Notes: a model not told the origin generated them from the sequence alone. Positions 17,768-26,853 are shown, numbered from the stretch's first letter. The stretch is 51,901 bases of DNA from an uncultured Micromonospora sp. (GCA_937951935.1 CALGAM010000009.1:1-51901), one strand, 5' to 3'. Translations and numbers: made by a program.

Positions 17768-19480
17768 TCAACCGTGCAGGAGCCCGGTGAAGAAGTCGTC
17801 GAAGGCGTCCCCGGCGAACACGACGACGAGCAGGCCGATCGCGACCAGGATGCCGAGCCCGACCATGAGCACGATCACGGTCCGGGTGGTGGTCGTGCGC
17901 TGTGCCGGAGTGTCCGCCCAACCCTGGGCCAGGATGTGGCCGGTCAGCGAGCCGGAGTTCTCGACCTGGTCGGTGGCGGGCTGTCGCGTGTGGTCGGAGA
18001 CGACGGCGTGCGCCCGGGCCCCGTAGAGCCCGGGGTCGGCCGCCGCCCGCGCGGACCCGCCGGCCGCGGCCGGCCCGTGACCACCGGTCAGCGGCGGATT
18101 CGTCGCCGGCGGCCAGCTCGGCAGCGCGGGCGCCGGTACGACCACGGGCGAGGAGTCCGCCGGCCGGTCACCCACCGCCGAGCCGGCGCCCGCCGCCGCG
18201 GCCCAGCCGGTGGCGGCGGCCGGCGGGTGGGAGGAGGTCGGCGGGTACGGCGATACCGGGTTGGGGTCGAACAGGTGGGGAGTCGGAGGTGGGCCCGACG
18301 GCGCCGGGGGTGGTACCGGCGGCACGGGGGCCGGGATCGGGCTCGGGCGCGGCGACTCCGGCAGGACCGGGTCCGGCGGCTGCGCCGGCTCGGGCGGACG
18401 TGCCGGCTCGGGCGGGGTGGCCGGCGCGGGCGGGGTGGCCGGCTCCGGCTCGCTTGCCCGGTAGACCCTCGACCGGGTCGGTATCGCCGCGATGGCGGCG
18501 GCCTCCGTGGGGAGCACCGGGGCCAGTCCCGGTACCGACGCGCTGGCTCGGGCCGTGCCGGGGCCGGCGTCGGGTGGGCCGCTGCGCTGGGACGGCACGG
18601 TGTACGGCGCCGGTGCCCGCCCGTGGAGGCCGGCGGGGTCGGCCGGCGCGGCCACGGGGGACGGCGCGTCGGTCGTCACCGACGTGGCCGCGGACGTGGT
18701 GGCGTTGGCGAAGGCCGGCCAGGACGAGCCGAAGGGCGGGGCCTGCGGGTCCTGGCGCTGCGGGGCCGGGACGGCGGCGGGAGTGGCGGCCGCCGAGGTG
18801 GAGCCGGTGGCGGGGTCGAGAGCCACACCGGCGGTGGCGGGTGTGGTGACGAGAGCCGTCGCCCGGGGAGCCGGGGAGTCGGCGGGGGCGCCGAGTTCTC
18901 CGGCCCGGTACGTCCGGCCGGTCGGGACGCTGGCGGGCATGGCGGCGATCTCGGCGGGGGTCGGCACGGTGGCGGTCGACGGCATCGCCCGTCCCCGGGC
19001 GACGGACGTACCGCCGGGGGAGGCCGCCTCCGATCCGGCGGACGGGGTCCGCTCCGGCCCGTCGTCCGGAGCCCCGGTCTCGTGACCGGCGGCCGGCTCC
19101 GGGGGGCGGGGGGCGGCCCCGCCCGGGTCGGGCGCGGTGTCGTCGGGGGCGGTCGCGTCCCCTCCGGCGACCTCGGCGACCGTGGCGGCGTCGGCCGTGT
19201 CGGCTGTGTCAGGCTTGTCGGCCGTGTTCGCCGCGTCCGCCGTGTCGGCCGGGGTCTTCGGCGCGTCCGTCCACAGTAGACCGGGTGGGGGTGGTGGAGG
19301 CGGCTCGTACGCCTCGGGAAGGTCCTCCTCGGCGGCGTTTTCCGGCACCGCGGTGCCGACCGGCGGCGGCGGGGGCAGCGGGGTCAGCTCCTCGCCCGGG
19401 TCCGGGCGGGCCTGGCCGGCGTCGGGCGGGGCGTCAGGAGTCGGCGGTGTGTCCTCGGTGTGTGGCTTCACCTGTGTCAC
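17768..19480 (-). CDS. Pro/Ala-rich protein with a single carboxy-terminal membrane anchor
   Basis: 570 aa, GTG start with AGGAC upstream. Residues 1-525 are low complexity, with Pro, Ala, Thr and Asp dominating, including a (N)TADKPDTADTADAA run and poly-Pro tracts (LPPPPPPVG, YEPPPPPPPG). One clear membrane helix near residues 533-557 (VIVLMVGLGILVAIGLLVVV) is followed by a short acidic/aromatic tail. The long part would be cytoplasmic if the protein is tail-anchored. Three spaced copies of (T/S)RVYRASE or RTYRAGE-like text give the only internal pattern. No known domain. It lies 113 bp upstream (same strand, lower coordinates) of nothing coupled; the NlpC/P60 gene precedes it in transcription order. 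Confidence 0.75.
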   Translation of the reverse strand: MTQVKPHTEDTPPTPDAPPDAGQARPDPGEELTPLPPPPPVGTAVPENAAEEDLPEAYEPPPPPPPGLLWTDAPKTPADTADAANTADKPDTADTADAATVAEVAGGDATAPDDTAPDPGGAAPRPPEPAAGHETGAPDDGPERTPSAGSEAASPGGTSVARGRAMPSTATVPTPAEIAAMPASVPTGRTYRAGELGAPADSPAPRATALVTTPATAGVALDPATGSTSAAATPAAVPAPQRQDPQAPPFGSSWPAFANATTSAATSVTTDAPSPVAAPADPAGLHGRAPAPYTVPSQRSGPPDAGPGTARASASVPGLAPVLPTEAAAIAAIPTRSRVYRASEPEPATPPAPATPPEPARPPEPAQPPDPVLPESPRPSPIPAPVPPVPPPAPSGPPPTPHLFDPNPVSPYPPTSSHPPAAATGWAAAAGAGSAVGDRPADSSPVVVPAPALPSWPPATNPPLTGGHGPAAAGGSARAAADPGLYGARAHAVVSDHTRQPATDQVENSGSLTGHILAQGWADTPAQRTTTTRTVIVLMVGLGILVAIGLLVVVFAGDAFDDFFTGLLHG

Positions 19481-19593
19481 GTCCTAGTTGCCTCCCGCGC
19501 CCACTCCCGGACCGGTCGGCCGGGCCGAAGGTACGTCAACCCTCACCGTGCCATATCTCAGCACGACCGCCCAGCCGCCGGACGGCCGGTACC

Positions 19594-21054
19594 TCAGCGG
19601 CCGCTGGGGCTACCGCTGGCCGCCGGGTCGGACCCGGTGGCGCTCGGCTCACCGCTGGGCGGATCCGGCGGAACGGCGGTCGCGGTCGCCGACGGGGTCG
19701 TCGGCGGCGGGATGGTGGGTGGCGTCGACGGCGGGATGGTGGTCGGCAGGCCGGTGGGCGGATTCGTGGTCCTCGGCGGCGTGACCGGTGGCTTCGTCGT
19801 CCGGGACGGGGTCGGGCGCGGCGTCGGGGTCGTCGGCGGCCGGGTGGTGGGGCTGGCGCTCGGTGCCGGCACCGCGGGGAAGACCCGGGTCGCGGCGTAG
19901 AACCGCGACCACCAGACCGTGGACACCTTGACCACGTCACCGGTGCTCGGTGCGTGCACCATCTTGCCGCCGCCGATGTACATCGCGACGTGGTGGATGG
20001 ACGTCCAACTGCTGCCGGAGGCGAAGAAGAGCAGGTCGCCGGGGAGCAGCGCCTCGCGGGCGACGGTCCGGTCGCGGGTGGCGCGGTACTGGTCCCGCGA
20101 CACCCGGGGCAGCGTCCTGCCCTGTGAACGGTAGGCGGCCCACACCAGGCCCGAGCAGTCGAACCGGTCCGGCCCCTCGGCGCCCCACTGGTACGGGTCG
20201 CCGCGCTGGGCGAGGGCGTACCGCATGGCGGCGATGGCCTTCGGGTGGGCGACCAGGCCGTCGACGCTGTCCAGGCCGATCTCGTCGCCGATGCGCTGTT
20301 CGGCGGCCTCCCGTTCACGCTCGATCGCCGCGAGCTGTTCCGCGTTGTCGCGCTTCAGCCTGAGCAGTTCCGCGGAACGGTCCTGGTACTTCTTCTCGGC
20401 CGCGGCGAAGGCGTCGGCGGCCTGCCGGCTCTCGGTCACCGCCTGCTGGTAGGCGGCCTCGGCCTGCTGATGCGCGGCCTCGGCCTGCTTCACCCGGGCG
20501 GCGGCGACGCTGGTGTCGCGCGGGCGGCGCTCCTCGCCCCGCTGAAGCCGCCGCAACAGCTCCAGGTCGTGCAGATCGGAGCCGAACGCGCCCGGGGGCA
20601 GGCCGGCGGCGTCCTTGAGCGCCTCGGCGGCCGCGGCCTCGGCGATCGCCCGCTCCTGCTCCAGCTCGGCGCGGGCCGTGGCGAGCGCGTTCGTGGCGTC
20701 CGACAGCGCGGCGGCCTTCTCGTCCCGCGTCTGACGCAGCCGCAGCAGCTCCTCGCCGAGGAGGGCGACCTCGACCTCGAGCGCGTAGATCTGACTCGCC
20801 AGCGGACCGTTCACCGTGGGGATCTGGACGTTGGGCGGTGGCGAGGTGGGGCTGCCGCCCGGCGTGGTGCCCGCCGGCACCGGCCGGACGCCCGGGTCGG
20901 GAACGGTGTTGGGCGTGGTGGGATCGGCCCAGACCGGGGTCGCGAGCACCCCGGCGACGATCGCACCGACCAGAGCGGACCACACCAGCGGGCGGAGAAC
21001 CGGTGACACGGTGTCGTCCGTCCGTCCCGCCCGTCCACGCCTGCTGTGCGCCAT
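19594..21054 (-). CDS. Secreted NlpC/P60 peptidoglycan hydrolase with coiled coil
   Basis: 486 aa, ATG 21054 with GGGGA upstream. Signal/membrane segment at about residues 20-45 (VWSALVGAIVAGVLATPVWA), long coiled coil (about 75-255), then the NlpC/P60 domain (about 265-395) with catalytic Cys in RFDCSGLVWAAYRS and His in HHVAMYIGGGKMVHAPS. The last ~90 residues are a Thr/Pro-rich tail (TRPPTTPTPRPTPS) that may span or bind the wall. This is the RipA/RipC-like architecture of D,L-endopeptidases that cut stem peptides during division; the coiled coil would regulate access. The 287-bp upstream gap also carries the promoter of the divergent MqnE-like gene. Confidence 0.9.
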   Translation of the reverse strand: MAHSRRGRAGRTDDTVSPVLRPLVWSALVGAIVAGVLATPVWADPTTPNTVPDPGVRPVPAGTTPGGSPTSPPPNVQIPTVNGPLASQIYALEVEVALLGEELLRLRQTRDEKAAALSDATNALATARAELEQERAIAEAAAAEALKDAAGLPPGAFGSDLHDLELLRRLQRGEERRPRDTSVAAARVKQAEAAHQQAEAAYQQAVTESRQAADAFAAAEKKYQDRSAELLRLKRDNAEQLAAIEREREAAEQRIGDEIGLDSVDGLVAHPKAIAAMRYALAQRGDPYQWGAEGPDRFDCSGLVWAAYRSQGRTLPRVSRDQYRATRDRTVAREALLPGDLLFFASGSSWTSIHHVAMYIGGGKMVHAPSTGDVVKVSTVWWSRFYAATRVFPAVPAPSASPTTRPPTTPTPRPTPSRTTKPPVTPPRTTNPPTGLPTTIPPSTPPTIPPPTTPSATATAVPPDPPSGEPSATGSDPAASGSPSGR

Positions 21055-21341
21055 GCCGTTCCCCGTCCGGCGTAGGTACGGCCACGCCGTCGCGTGACTG
21101 CCGCGTGGCCGTCGGATCGCCTTGGTGTCGTCTTCCGTCCCATTTCGTCTTACCCGAACGTGACGGCTGATGTCGATCCGGGACAGATAACGAGACGCTG
21201 AGAAGGCGGTGAACGCGGTCTGGGGTGGTGAACGCCGTGGTCGGCGGTGAGCCAGGTCGCCTTCGGCGACGGCTGGGCGGAGGGTGCCGCCGTCGGCCGC
21301 GTAGGCTCGGTACGCAAGCGGCGGGAGGAGATGCGGCTGCG

Positions 21342-22382
21342 ATGGACGCCGGGCGAAAGCGCGAGCTGGAGCAGAAGGTGTACGCCGGGGAGCGGCTCAC
21401 CCGGGCGGACGGTGAGGCGCTCTACGCGAGCGACGACCTGTCCTGGCTCGGGCGGCTGGCGCACCACCGCCGTACGGAGGCGCACGGCGACCGGGTGACC
21501 TTCGTGGCCGCGGCCCCGGAGGTCGCCGGTGCGGACCCGGTCCCGCGGTGGCGGGACCTTCCCGAACTGCTGCGCCAGCTCGCGACGGCGCCGGCTGGCA
21601 CGTCGAGAGTGGTCACCGCCGCCGACGTACTCCGCCTCGAGGCGGCCACCGGCCGTGGTGCCGACGAACTCCTCGACGAGCTCGTCGCCGCCGGCCTGGA
21701 GTCGTTGGCCGGCGGCGACGCGGAGGTGTTCGATTCGCAGACCGCCGCACGTCCCGGCGGCACGCCGACCGGCTGGGCGGACTGGGCGCGGGTCCACCGT
21801 CTCGCGCACGCCCGTGGACTGCGGACGGCGGCGACGATGTGGTACGGCCGGGGCGAGGAGCCCGGGCACCGGGTCGATCACCTGATCCGGCTGCGGGAAC
21901 TTCAGGACGAGACGGGAGGATTCCAGGTCTTCATCCCGCTGCGTCACGAACCCGGCGCCGCGGGCGCGGTGGACGGGGATCCGGCCGGCGTGGGCGCCGC
22001 CCGGCCCGGGGACGCGCCCCGAGCCGCCTCCCCGGCCGAGTCACTGAAGACCTTCGCCGTCTCCCGGCTGCTCCTCGACAACGTGCCGCACCTGCGGTGC
22101 TCCTGGTCCACGCACGGGCTGTCGCTGGCCTCGCTCGCGTTGAGCTTCGGCGTGGACGACCTGGCCGGTCCACCGACCGACCTCGCGGGCGCACCGGCCG
22201 ACGTCCGGGATCCCGCCGGTCGCGACACCGCCGCGCCGTCCCGTGACGAGCTGGTGAACCTGATCTGGGACGCCGGGTTCCGGCCCGTCGAACGAGACCG
22301 CGGGTACGCCGTGGTGCGCGAGTACGACCCCCCGATCCCGCTGGCGCTGCGCCGGGCCGAGCCGCAGCGGATCTGGGCGTAG
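21342..22382 (+). CDS. MqnE-family protein lacking the radical-SAM [4Fe-4S] region
   Basis: 346 aa from ATG 21342 (GGGAGGAG 11 bp upstream; TAGGCT -10 at 21302-21307). Residues 1-54 match the amino terminus of aminofutalosine synthase (ELEQKVYAGERLTRADGEAL, SWLGRLAHHRR) and residues ~91-346 match its carboxy-terminal two thirds (LLDELVAAGLESLAGGDAEV, WARVHRLAHARGLRTAATMW, RLRELQDETGGFQVFIPLRH, FAVSRLLLDNVPH). Between them, ~50 residues that normally carry CxxxCxxC and the next barrel strands are missing, replaced by a Pro/Ala-rich linker (55-90). The whole protein has one Cys (LRCSW). The frame is intact with no stop or frameshift, so this is a diverged homologue, not an obvious pseudogene. 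It should not do radical-SAM chemistry. A 117-bp gap separates it from a membrane-protein gene and then DUF4229. Confidence 0.85.
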   Translation: MDAGRKRELEQKVYAGERLTRADGEALYASDDLSWLGRLAHHRRTEAHGDRVTFVAAAPEVAGADPVPRWRDLPELLRQLATAPAGTSRVVTAADVLRLEAATGRGADELLDELVAAGLESLAGGDAEVFDSQTAARPGGTPTGWADWARVHRLAHARGLRTAATMWYGRGEEPGHRVDHLIRLRELQDETGGFQVFIPLRHEPGAAGAVDGDPAGVGAARPGDAPRAASPAESLKTFAVSRLLLDNVPHLRCSWSTHGLSLASLALSFGVDDLAGPPTDLAGAPADVRDPAGRDTAAPSRDELVNLIWDAGFRPVERDRGYAVVREYDPPIPLALRRAEPQRIWA

Positions 22383-22499
22383 CCGCCGCCGGCCCCTCCT
22401 CCCGGCACGTCGCCTCCCCCACCGCCGCGGCCGTCCGCCGGCCGGTCGGCCGACCGCGGTGGCCTGGGCCGGCGCCGGCTCACGTACGCTCGACTGGTC

Positions 22500-22931
22500 A
22501 TGGGTGAGCGAGACGAGCCGAACCGGTCCTTCCCCCGACGCGACGAGGAGGGGCGGATCGCCGTGCTCGCCGACCTGCTCGGGATCGCCCTGGCCGGGGT
22601 CGCCGTCGGGATCGTGGCGCTGCTGGTCCTGGACTGGGGTTTCGCCCTCCTCGGCCTCGGCGAGGCTGGCCGGGCGAGCGGCTGGCTGGCCGTGATCCTG
22701 CCGGCCTGGGTCTTCGTCGAGGAGTTCCGAGCCTGGAGGTTCGGCGCCGCCCGGGTCGCCGCGGCACTGGTGGCCGCCGCCGTCGGGATCACCGCCGGGC
22801 TGCTGGCGGCCGGGTTGGCCGCCGGCGCGCCGCCGCTGGTGTCGGGTGGGGTGGCCGCGGCCGTCTTCGCCATGGCGTACGGGATGATCTGGTTTGTCGG
22901 CGTTCGGTGGCTCGCCGGCCGGACGGGCTGA
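22500..22931 (+). CDS. Small four-helix membrane protein of unknown function
   Basis: 143 aa, ATG 22500; a TACGCT -10-like hexamer at 22485-22490 leaves almost no leader. Four predicted membrane helices (about residues 24-48, 57-73, 80-103 and 108-137) with a charged amino terminus (GERDEPNRSFPRRDEEGR). No family recognised with confidence. It lies between the MqnE-like gene and DUF4229, all on one strand, with a 16-bp gap to the latter, so the two small membrane proteins are probably cotranscribed. Confidence 0.75.
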   Translation: MGERDEPNRSFPRRDEEGRIAVLADLLGIALAGVAVGIVALLVLDWGFALLGLGEAGRASGWLAVILPAWVFVEEFRAWRFGAARVAAALVAAAVGITAGLLAAGLAAGAPPLVSGGVAAAVFAMAYGMIWFVGVRWLAGRTG

Positions 22932-22947
22932 TCGGAGTGGGGCGGGC

Positions 22948-23277
22948 ATGAGTCCTGCGGTGAAGTACACGTTGGGCCGCATCGGCCTGTTCGCGGTGGT
23001 GCTCCTGGCGCTCTGGCCGGTCGAGCTGGACATCTTCATCAAGCTCATGATCGCGCTGGTGTTCTCCGCCGCGCTGTCGTTCGTCCTGCTGCGCGGCTGG
23101 CGCGACGAGATGGCACAGCAGCTGGCCGAGGCGGCGCAGCGGCGCAGGGCCGAGCGGGAGCGGCTGCGTGCCGCGCTGGCCGGCGAGGACGGCGCGACCG
23201 GAGCCGACCGGTCGGCCGGCGGGTCGGCGAAGACGTCGGCGGACAGGCCCGCGGACACCCCGGGCGACGCGCACTGA
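22948..23277 (+). CDS. DUF4229-type small membrane protein
   Basis: 109 aa from ATG 22948. The start VKYTLGRIGLFAVVLLALWP followed by a second helix (IKLMIALVFSAALSFVLL) is typical of DUF4229, then a charged helix (RDEMAQQLAEAAQRRRAERE) and a Thr/Ala/Asp-rich tail. Function unknown. In actinomycetes DUF4229 genes are often found next to menaquinone genes, which fits its place downstream of the MqnE-like gene; this neighbourhood memory is not verified here. Confidence 0.75.
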   Translation: MSPAVKYTLGRIGLFAVVLLALWPVELDIFIKLMIALVFSAALSFVLLRGWRDEMAQQLAEAAQRRRAERERLRAALAGEDGATGADRSAGGSAKTSADRPADTPGDAH

Positions 23278-23285
23278 CGTGTACG

Positions 23286-23323
23286 GGCCCCGTACCCGGG
23301 CGCCGTTGACCGGATACGGGGCC
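23286..23323. terminator. Hairpin between convergent genes
   Basis: GGCCCCGTA and TACGGGGCC form a perfect 9-bp stem with a 20-nt loop in the 78-bp gap between DUF4229 (plus) and the C39-like gene (minus). It could terminate both. Confidence 0.45.
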
Positions 23324-23355
23324 GCCATCCTCCCCAGGAGGTCTCGGGGCGGGTG

Positions 23356-24720
23356 CTACCAGTTCGTCGAACCGGGCACCCTGGGCCACGGCCGGTTGTA
23401 CGGCTTGATCAGGTAGGCGATGCCGCCCGACCCGCCGGAGACGCCGCCGTTGGCGTTGATCCGCTTCGTCCGCAGCCAGATCTGCTCGAACTGGTCCCGC
23501 CGGTAGACGTTGCGCACCGCCTCGTTGCTGGACGAGGCGGGGTCGTTGACCACCACGTCACCCCTGGCGGTGAAGCCGACCACCACGAAGAGGTGCCCGG
23601 CGGTGCCGTAGTTGGCGCCGTCGAGCTCGCTGGCGAGGAAGGACTGGCTGGTGACCACCGGGATGCCGGCGGCGATGAAGTGCTCCAGCTCGTCGAGCGA
23701 GTGCAGCCGGGTCACCTTCGCGTCCAGTCCGAAGCTGGCGGCGTAGGCGGTGTTGAAGGGCCAGTTCCCGCAGCCCTGGTAGGCGTAGTCGTAGGTCATC
23801 CGGGCGGCGTGGTTGACCGTCGGGTCGGGGTAGTCCGGGTTGACCCAGGCGGTCTCCTCGGCCGAGGGCCGCCGACCCCAGTACTCCAGCACCATCTCGG
23901 TCGAGGTGGGCGAACACCACGCCTGCCCGCCGCCGTCGTACTCCGGGTAGTGACCGGTGTGGATGTTCTGTGAGTACCGCGGGACGGGGAGTTCCCGGCC
24001 CCAGGCGATCCGGCCGGCGCTGGGGGTGACGGTGAAGCGGTCCGGCACCATCGAGCTCATCGCGCCGAGGAGCCGGACCCGGGGGGACTGCCGGGCGTCC
24101 GGTGCGCGGTAGAGGGTGAGGCGGAGCTGGTAGGCGCGCAACAGCACCCCGTTGGCGACGTCGTCGATCGCGAACGTGTCGGTCCAGATCGTCGACCACG
24201 GGTCACCCTGCCGGTTCACGCTGGTGCGGCGGATGTCCTGGTCGCCGTAGGCCCACCGGCCCATGACGTACCAGGGGGTCCGGTCGCCGGTGTTGTAGGT
24301 GCCCTGCAGCTCGACCTGGATCCAGGTGCCGGCCGGGGTCTCGGCGTTCCACGACGCGACCAGTTCGCTGGCGTCGAAGCCGATCGGGGTCACCGGCGAG
24401 GTCCAGGTGGCGTACGACCAGGTGCGGGTGATCCCGGTGTGCGGGTCGGTGTAGTCGACGGTGCCGACCGGACGCCCGATCGTGATCGCCGGGCGCACTC
24501 CGGGGACCGCGACGGTGCCCTGGTGGGTGCCGCGCAGCCAGTCCGGGTAGCTGGACCACTCGTGGAAGGTGATCTGCTCGTCGTGCTGGACCGGGCGCCG
24601 CCGGGGCTGGGTGGTGGTGCCGGCGCGGGCCGGCGCGGCGGCGGTGCCGAGCAGGGCGAGGCTGCTGAGGCCGGCGACGGTGAGGGCGCGTCGGCTGATC
24701 GGGGTGTCGGATATGGCCAT
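23356..24720 (-). CDS. Secreted C39-like cysteine peptidase family protein
   Basis: 454 aa from ATG 24720 (GGAGC upstream; the longer frame to 24777 adds no conserved sequence). Amino-terminal signal SRRALTVAGLSSLALLG looks like a Tat/Sec signal ending at ARAG. The first half (about 50-250) is a beta-rich domain; the second half is a papain-like C39_2 domain with catalytic Cys in GGQAWCSPTSTEMVLEYWG, His in GTAGHLFVVVGF and Asn/Asp in VVVNDPASS. Such proteins are exported and may cut wall peptides or extracellular proteins. It is divergent from an M14 carboxypeptidase over 207 bp, and both are exported. Confidence 0.88.
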   Translation of the reverse strand: MAISDTPISRRALTVAGLSSLALLGTAAAPARAGTTTQPRRRPVQHDEQITFHEWSSYPDWLRGTHQGTVAVPGVRPAITIGRPVGTVDYTDPHTGITRTWSYATWTSPVTPIGFDASELVASWNAETPAGTWIQVELQGTYNTGDRTPWYVMGRWAYGDQDIRRTSVNRQGDPWSTIWTDTFAIDDVANGVLLRAYQLRLTLYRAPDARQSPRVRLLGAMSSMVPDRFTVTPSAGRIAWGRELPVPRYSQNIHTGHYPEYDGGGQAWCSPTSTEMVLEYWGRRPSAEETAWVNPDYPDPTVNHAARMTYDYAYQGCGNWPFNTAYAASFGLDAKVTRLHSLDELEHFIAAGIPVVTSQSFLASELDGANYGTAGHLFVVVGFTARGDVVVNDPASSSNEAVRNVYRRDQFEQIWLRTKRINANGGVSGGSGGIAYLIKPYNRPWPRVPGSTNW

Positions 24721-24927
24721 CGATGCTCCGCGGGGGTGACGAAGGTCTCCTGTGGTCACTATCCCGTCGGTCGACAACTTTCGCCAGATCCTTCGGGCAA
24801 GAAAATCTTTGCCGATGTGAGGGACAGGCTGGGATGGAAATCAGGAGCATCGATATTGAGTTGATCATATGCGGATGGTGCAGTGTGGACTACGCAGCGG
24901 ATTCCTCCGCACCCCCAGGAGGTTTGC

Positions 24928-26853
24928 ATGCCCTTCCGCACCCCGATCCCCGGGCCGTCGATCCGGCTCGGGACCCCCGCCGGTCGCGCCGCGCTGCTGC
25001 GGCGCCGGATGGCCGTGCTCGCCGGCACGGTCGCCCTCGGGCTCACCGCCGCACTGGCCGGGCCGGTTCCCGCCGGCGCCGGACCCGGATCGTCCGCGGC
25101 CGAACCGGCTGCCGCCGAGTACCGGGTGCTCGGTGCCCGCACCTGGGCCGACCGCAACGCCGTCGCCCAGACCGGAACCTCGATCGACTCGGTCGAGCAC
25201 GGCGTGTTGTACGTCACCGCCACGCCGGCGGAGGTGAAGGCGATCACCGCGCTCGGCTTCGAGGTGGAGGCGGTGCCGGCGCCGCCGGACCGCGGCTCGA
25301 CAGGTGGGGACGTCGGAGTGTTCGACTTCCCGCCCGCCGACTCCGGCTACCACAACTACGCCGAGCTGAACGCCCTGCTCAACCAGGTGGTCGCCGACCA
25401 TCCGACCATCGCGCGTCGGCTGAGCATCGGGACCTCGTACGAAGGGCGCGACCTGCCGGTCATCAAGATCTCTGACAACGTCGCAATCGACGAGGACGAA
25501 CCGGAGATCCTCTTCAACGCGCAGCAGCACGCCCGCGAGCACCTGACCGTGGAGATGGCGATCTACCTGATCAACCTCTTCACCGACTCGTACGGCTCCG
25601 ACCCGCGGATCACCAACATCGTCAACACCCGGGAGATCTGGATCGTCCCGACCGTCAACCCCGACGGCAGCGAGTACGACATCGCCACCGGCTCGTACCG
25701 CTCCTGGCGGAAGAACCGGCAGCCCAACAGCGGATCGTCGGTCGGTACCGACCTGAACCGGAACTGGGGCTACAACTGGGGCTGCTGTGGCGGCTCCTCC
25801 GGTTCGCCCTCCTCGGAGACCTACCGGGGTGCGTCCCCGTTCTCCGCTCCCGAGACCGCCCGACTGCGCGACTTCGTCAACAGCCGGGTGGTCGACGGCG
25901 TCCAGCAGATCAAGGTGAACATCGACTTCCACACCTACTCCGAGCTGGTGCTCTGGCCGTACGGCTACACGACGGCGAACACCGCGCCGGGGCTGAACGC
26001 CGACCAGGAGGCGACGTTCCGGACCATCGGCCAGCAGATGGCCGCCACCAACGGCTACACTCCGCAGCAGTCCAGTGACCTCTACATCACCGATGGTGAC
26101 ATCCTCGACTGGATGTGGGCGACGCACAACATCTTCGCGTACACCTTCGAGATGTACCCCCGGTCGGCCCTGGGCGGCGGGTTCTACCCGCCGGACGAGG
26201 TGATCGCGCGGGAGACCTCGCGCAACCGGGAGGCGGTGCTGATCCTGGCCGAGTACGCCGACTGCCCGTACCGGGCGATCGGCAAGCAGGACCAGTACTG
26301 CGGAACCGGCGGCGGCACCACGGTCTGGCAGGACACCTTCGAGACCGACACCGGCTGGACGGTCGACCCGTACGGCACGGACACCGCCACCACCGGGATC
26401 TGGGAGCGGGGCGCCGCCCAGGCGACCAACTCCAGCGGGGCCAAGCAGCTCACCCCGTACGCGGGCAGCAACGACCTGGTCACCGGCCGGCTCGCCGGCA
26501 GCGGGGCCGGGGACCACGACGTGGACGACGGCGTCACCAGCGCCCTGTCCCCGGCGATCACGCTGCCGGCCGGCGGCACACTGCGCCTCTCCTTCGCCTG
26601 GTACCTCGCGCACGGCTCGAACTCGTCGTCCGCGGACTACCTGCGGGTCAGCGTGGTGCACGGCGGCGGCACGACCCCGGTGTTCCACCAGGCCGGGGCG
26701 GCGAGCAACCGGAACGGCGCCTGGGCGATCGCCAACGTCGACCTGTCGGCGTACGCCGGGCAGTCGATCCGGCTGCTGGTCCAGGCCGCCGACGAGGCCG
26801 GGGCGAGCCTGGTCGAGGCGGCCGTCGACAACGTGACCATCACCCGCTCCTGA
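24928..26853 (+). CDS. Secreted zinc carboxypeptidase (M14) with carboxy-terminal beta domain
   Basis: 641 aa from ATG 24928, with AGGAGG 6 bp upstream. Signal peptide (about residues 25-52), propeptide (about 55-120), then the M14 catalytic domain: zinc ligands in QQHAREHLTVEM (HxxE) and IDFHTYSELVLWPYG (His), substrate Arg/Asn in GTDLNRNWGYNWG, catalytic Glu in YTFEMYPRS. After residue ~470 comes a jelly-roll-like domain (TVWQDTFETDTGWTVDP to the end) often seen on secreted actinomycete peptidases. It removes carboxy-terminal residues from peptides outside the cell. Confidence 0.94.
   Translation: MPFRTPIPGPSIRLGTPAGRAALLRRRMAVLAGTVALGLTAALAGPVPAGAGPGSSAAEPAAAEYRVLGARTWADRNAVAQTGTSIDSVEHGVLYVTATPAEVKAITALGFEVEAVPAPPDRGSTGGDVGVFDFPPADSGYHNYAELNALLNQVVADHPTIARRLSIGTSYEGRDLPVIKISDNVAIDEDEPEILFNAQQHAREHLTVEMAIYLINLFTDSYGSDPRITNIVNTREIWIVPTVNPDGSEYDIATGSYRSWRKNRQPNSGSSVGTDLNRNWGYNWGCCGGSSGSPSSETYRGASPFSAPETARLRDFVNSRVVDGVQQIKVNIDFHTYSELVLWPYGYTTANTAPGLNADQEATFRTIGQQMAATNGYTPQQSSDLYITDGDILDWMWATHNIFAYTFEMYPRSALGGGFYPPDEVIARETSRNREAVLILAEYADCPYRAIGKQDQYCGTGGGTTVWQDTFETDTGWTVDPYGTDTATTGIWERGAAQATNSSGAKQLTPYAGSNDLVTGRLAGSGAGDHDVDDGVTSALSPAITLPAGGTLRLSFAWYLAHGSNSSSADYLRVSVVHGGGTTPVFHQAGAASNRNGAWAIANVDLSAYAGQSIRLLVQAADEAGASLVEAAVDNVTITRS

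Noticed and set aside
15822..18026. 734-codon plus-strand open frame over the DEAD-box helicase
   Set aside because: Antisense shadow; the minus strand carries all helicase motifs.
21055..21341. c-di-AMP riboswitch upstream of the NlpC/P60 gene
   Set aside because: Such elements often precede wall hydrolases, but the gap is short and I could not find the conserved core on the minus strand.
21342..22382. Frameshift or sequencing error as the cause of the missing MqnE cluster
   Set aside because: I read the frame across the linker and found no stop, and neither alternative plus-strand frame contains a CxxxCxxC radical-SAM motif, so the loss is a deletion or divergence in this sequence. A collapsed assembly cannot be excluded without reads.
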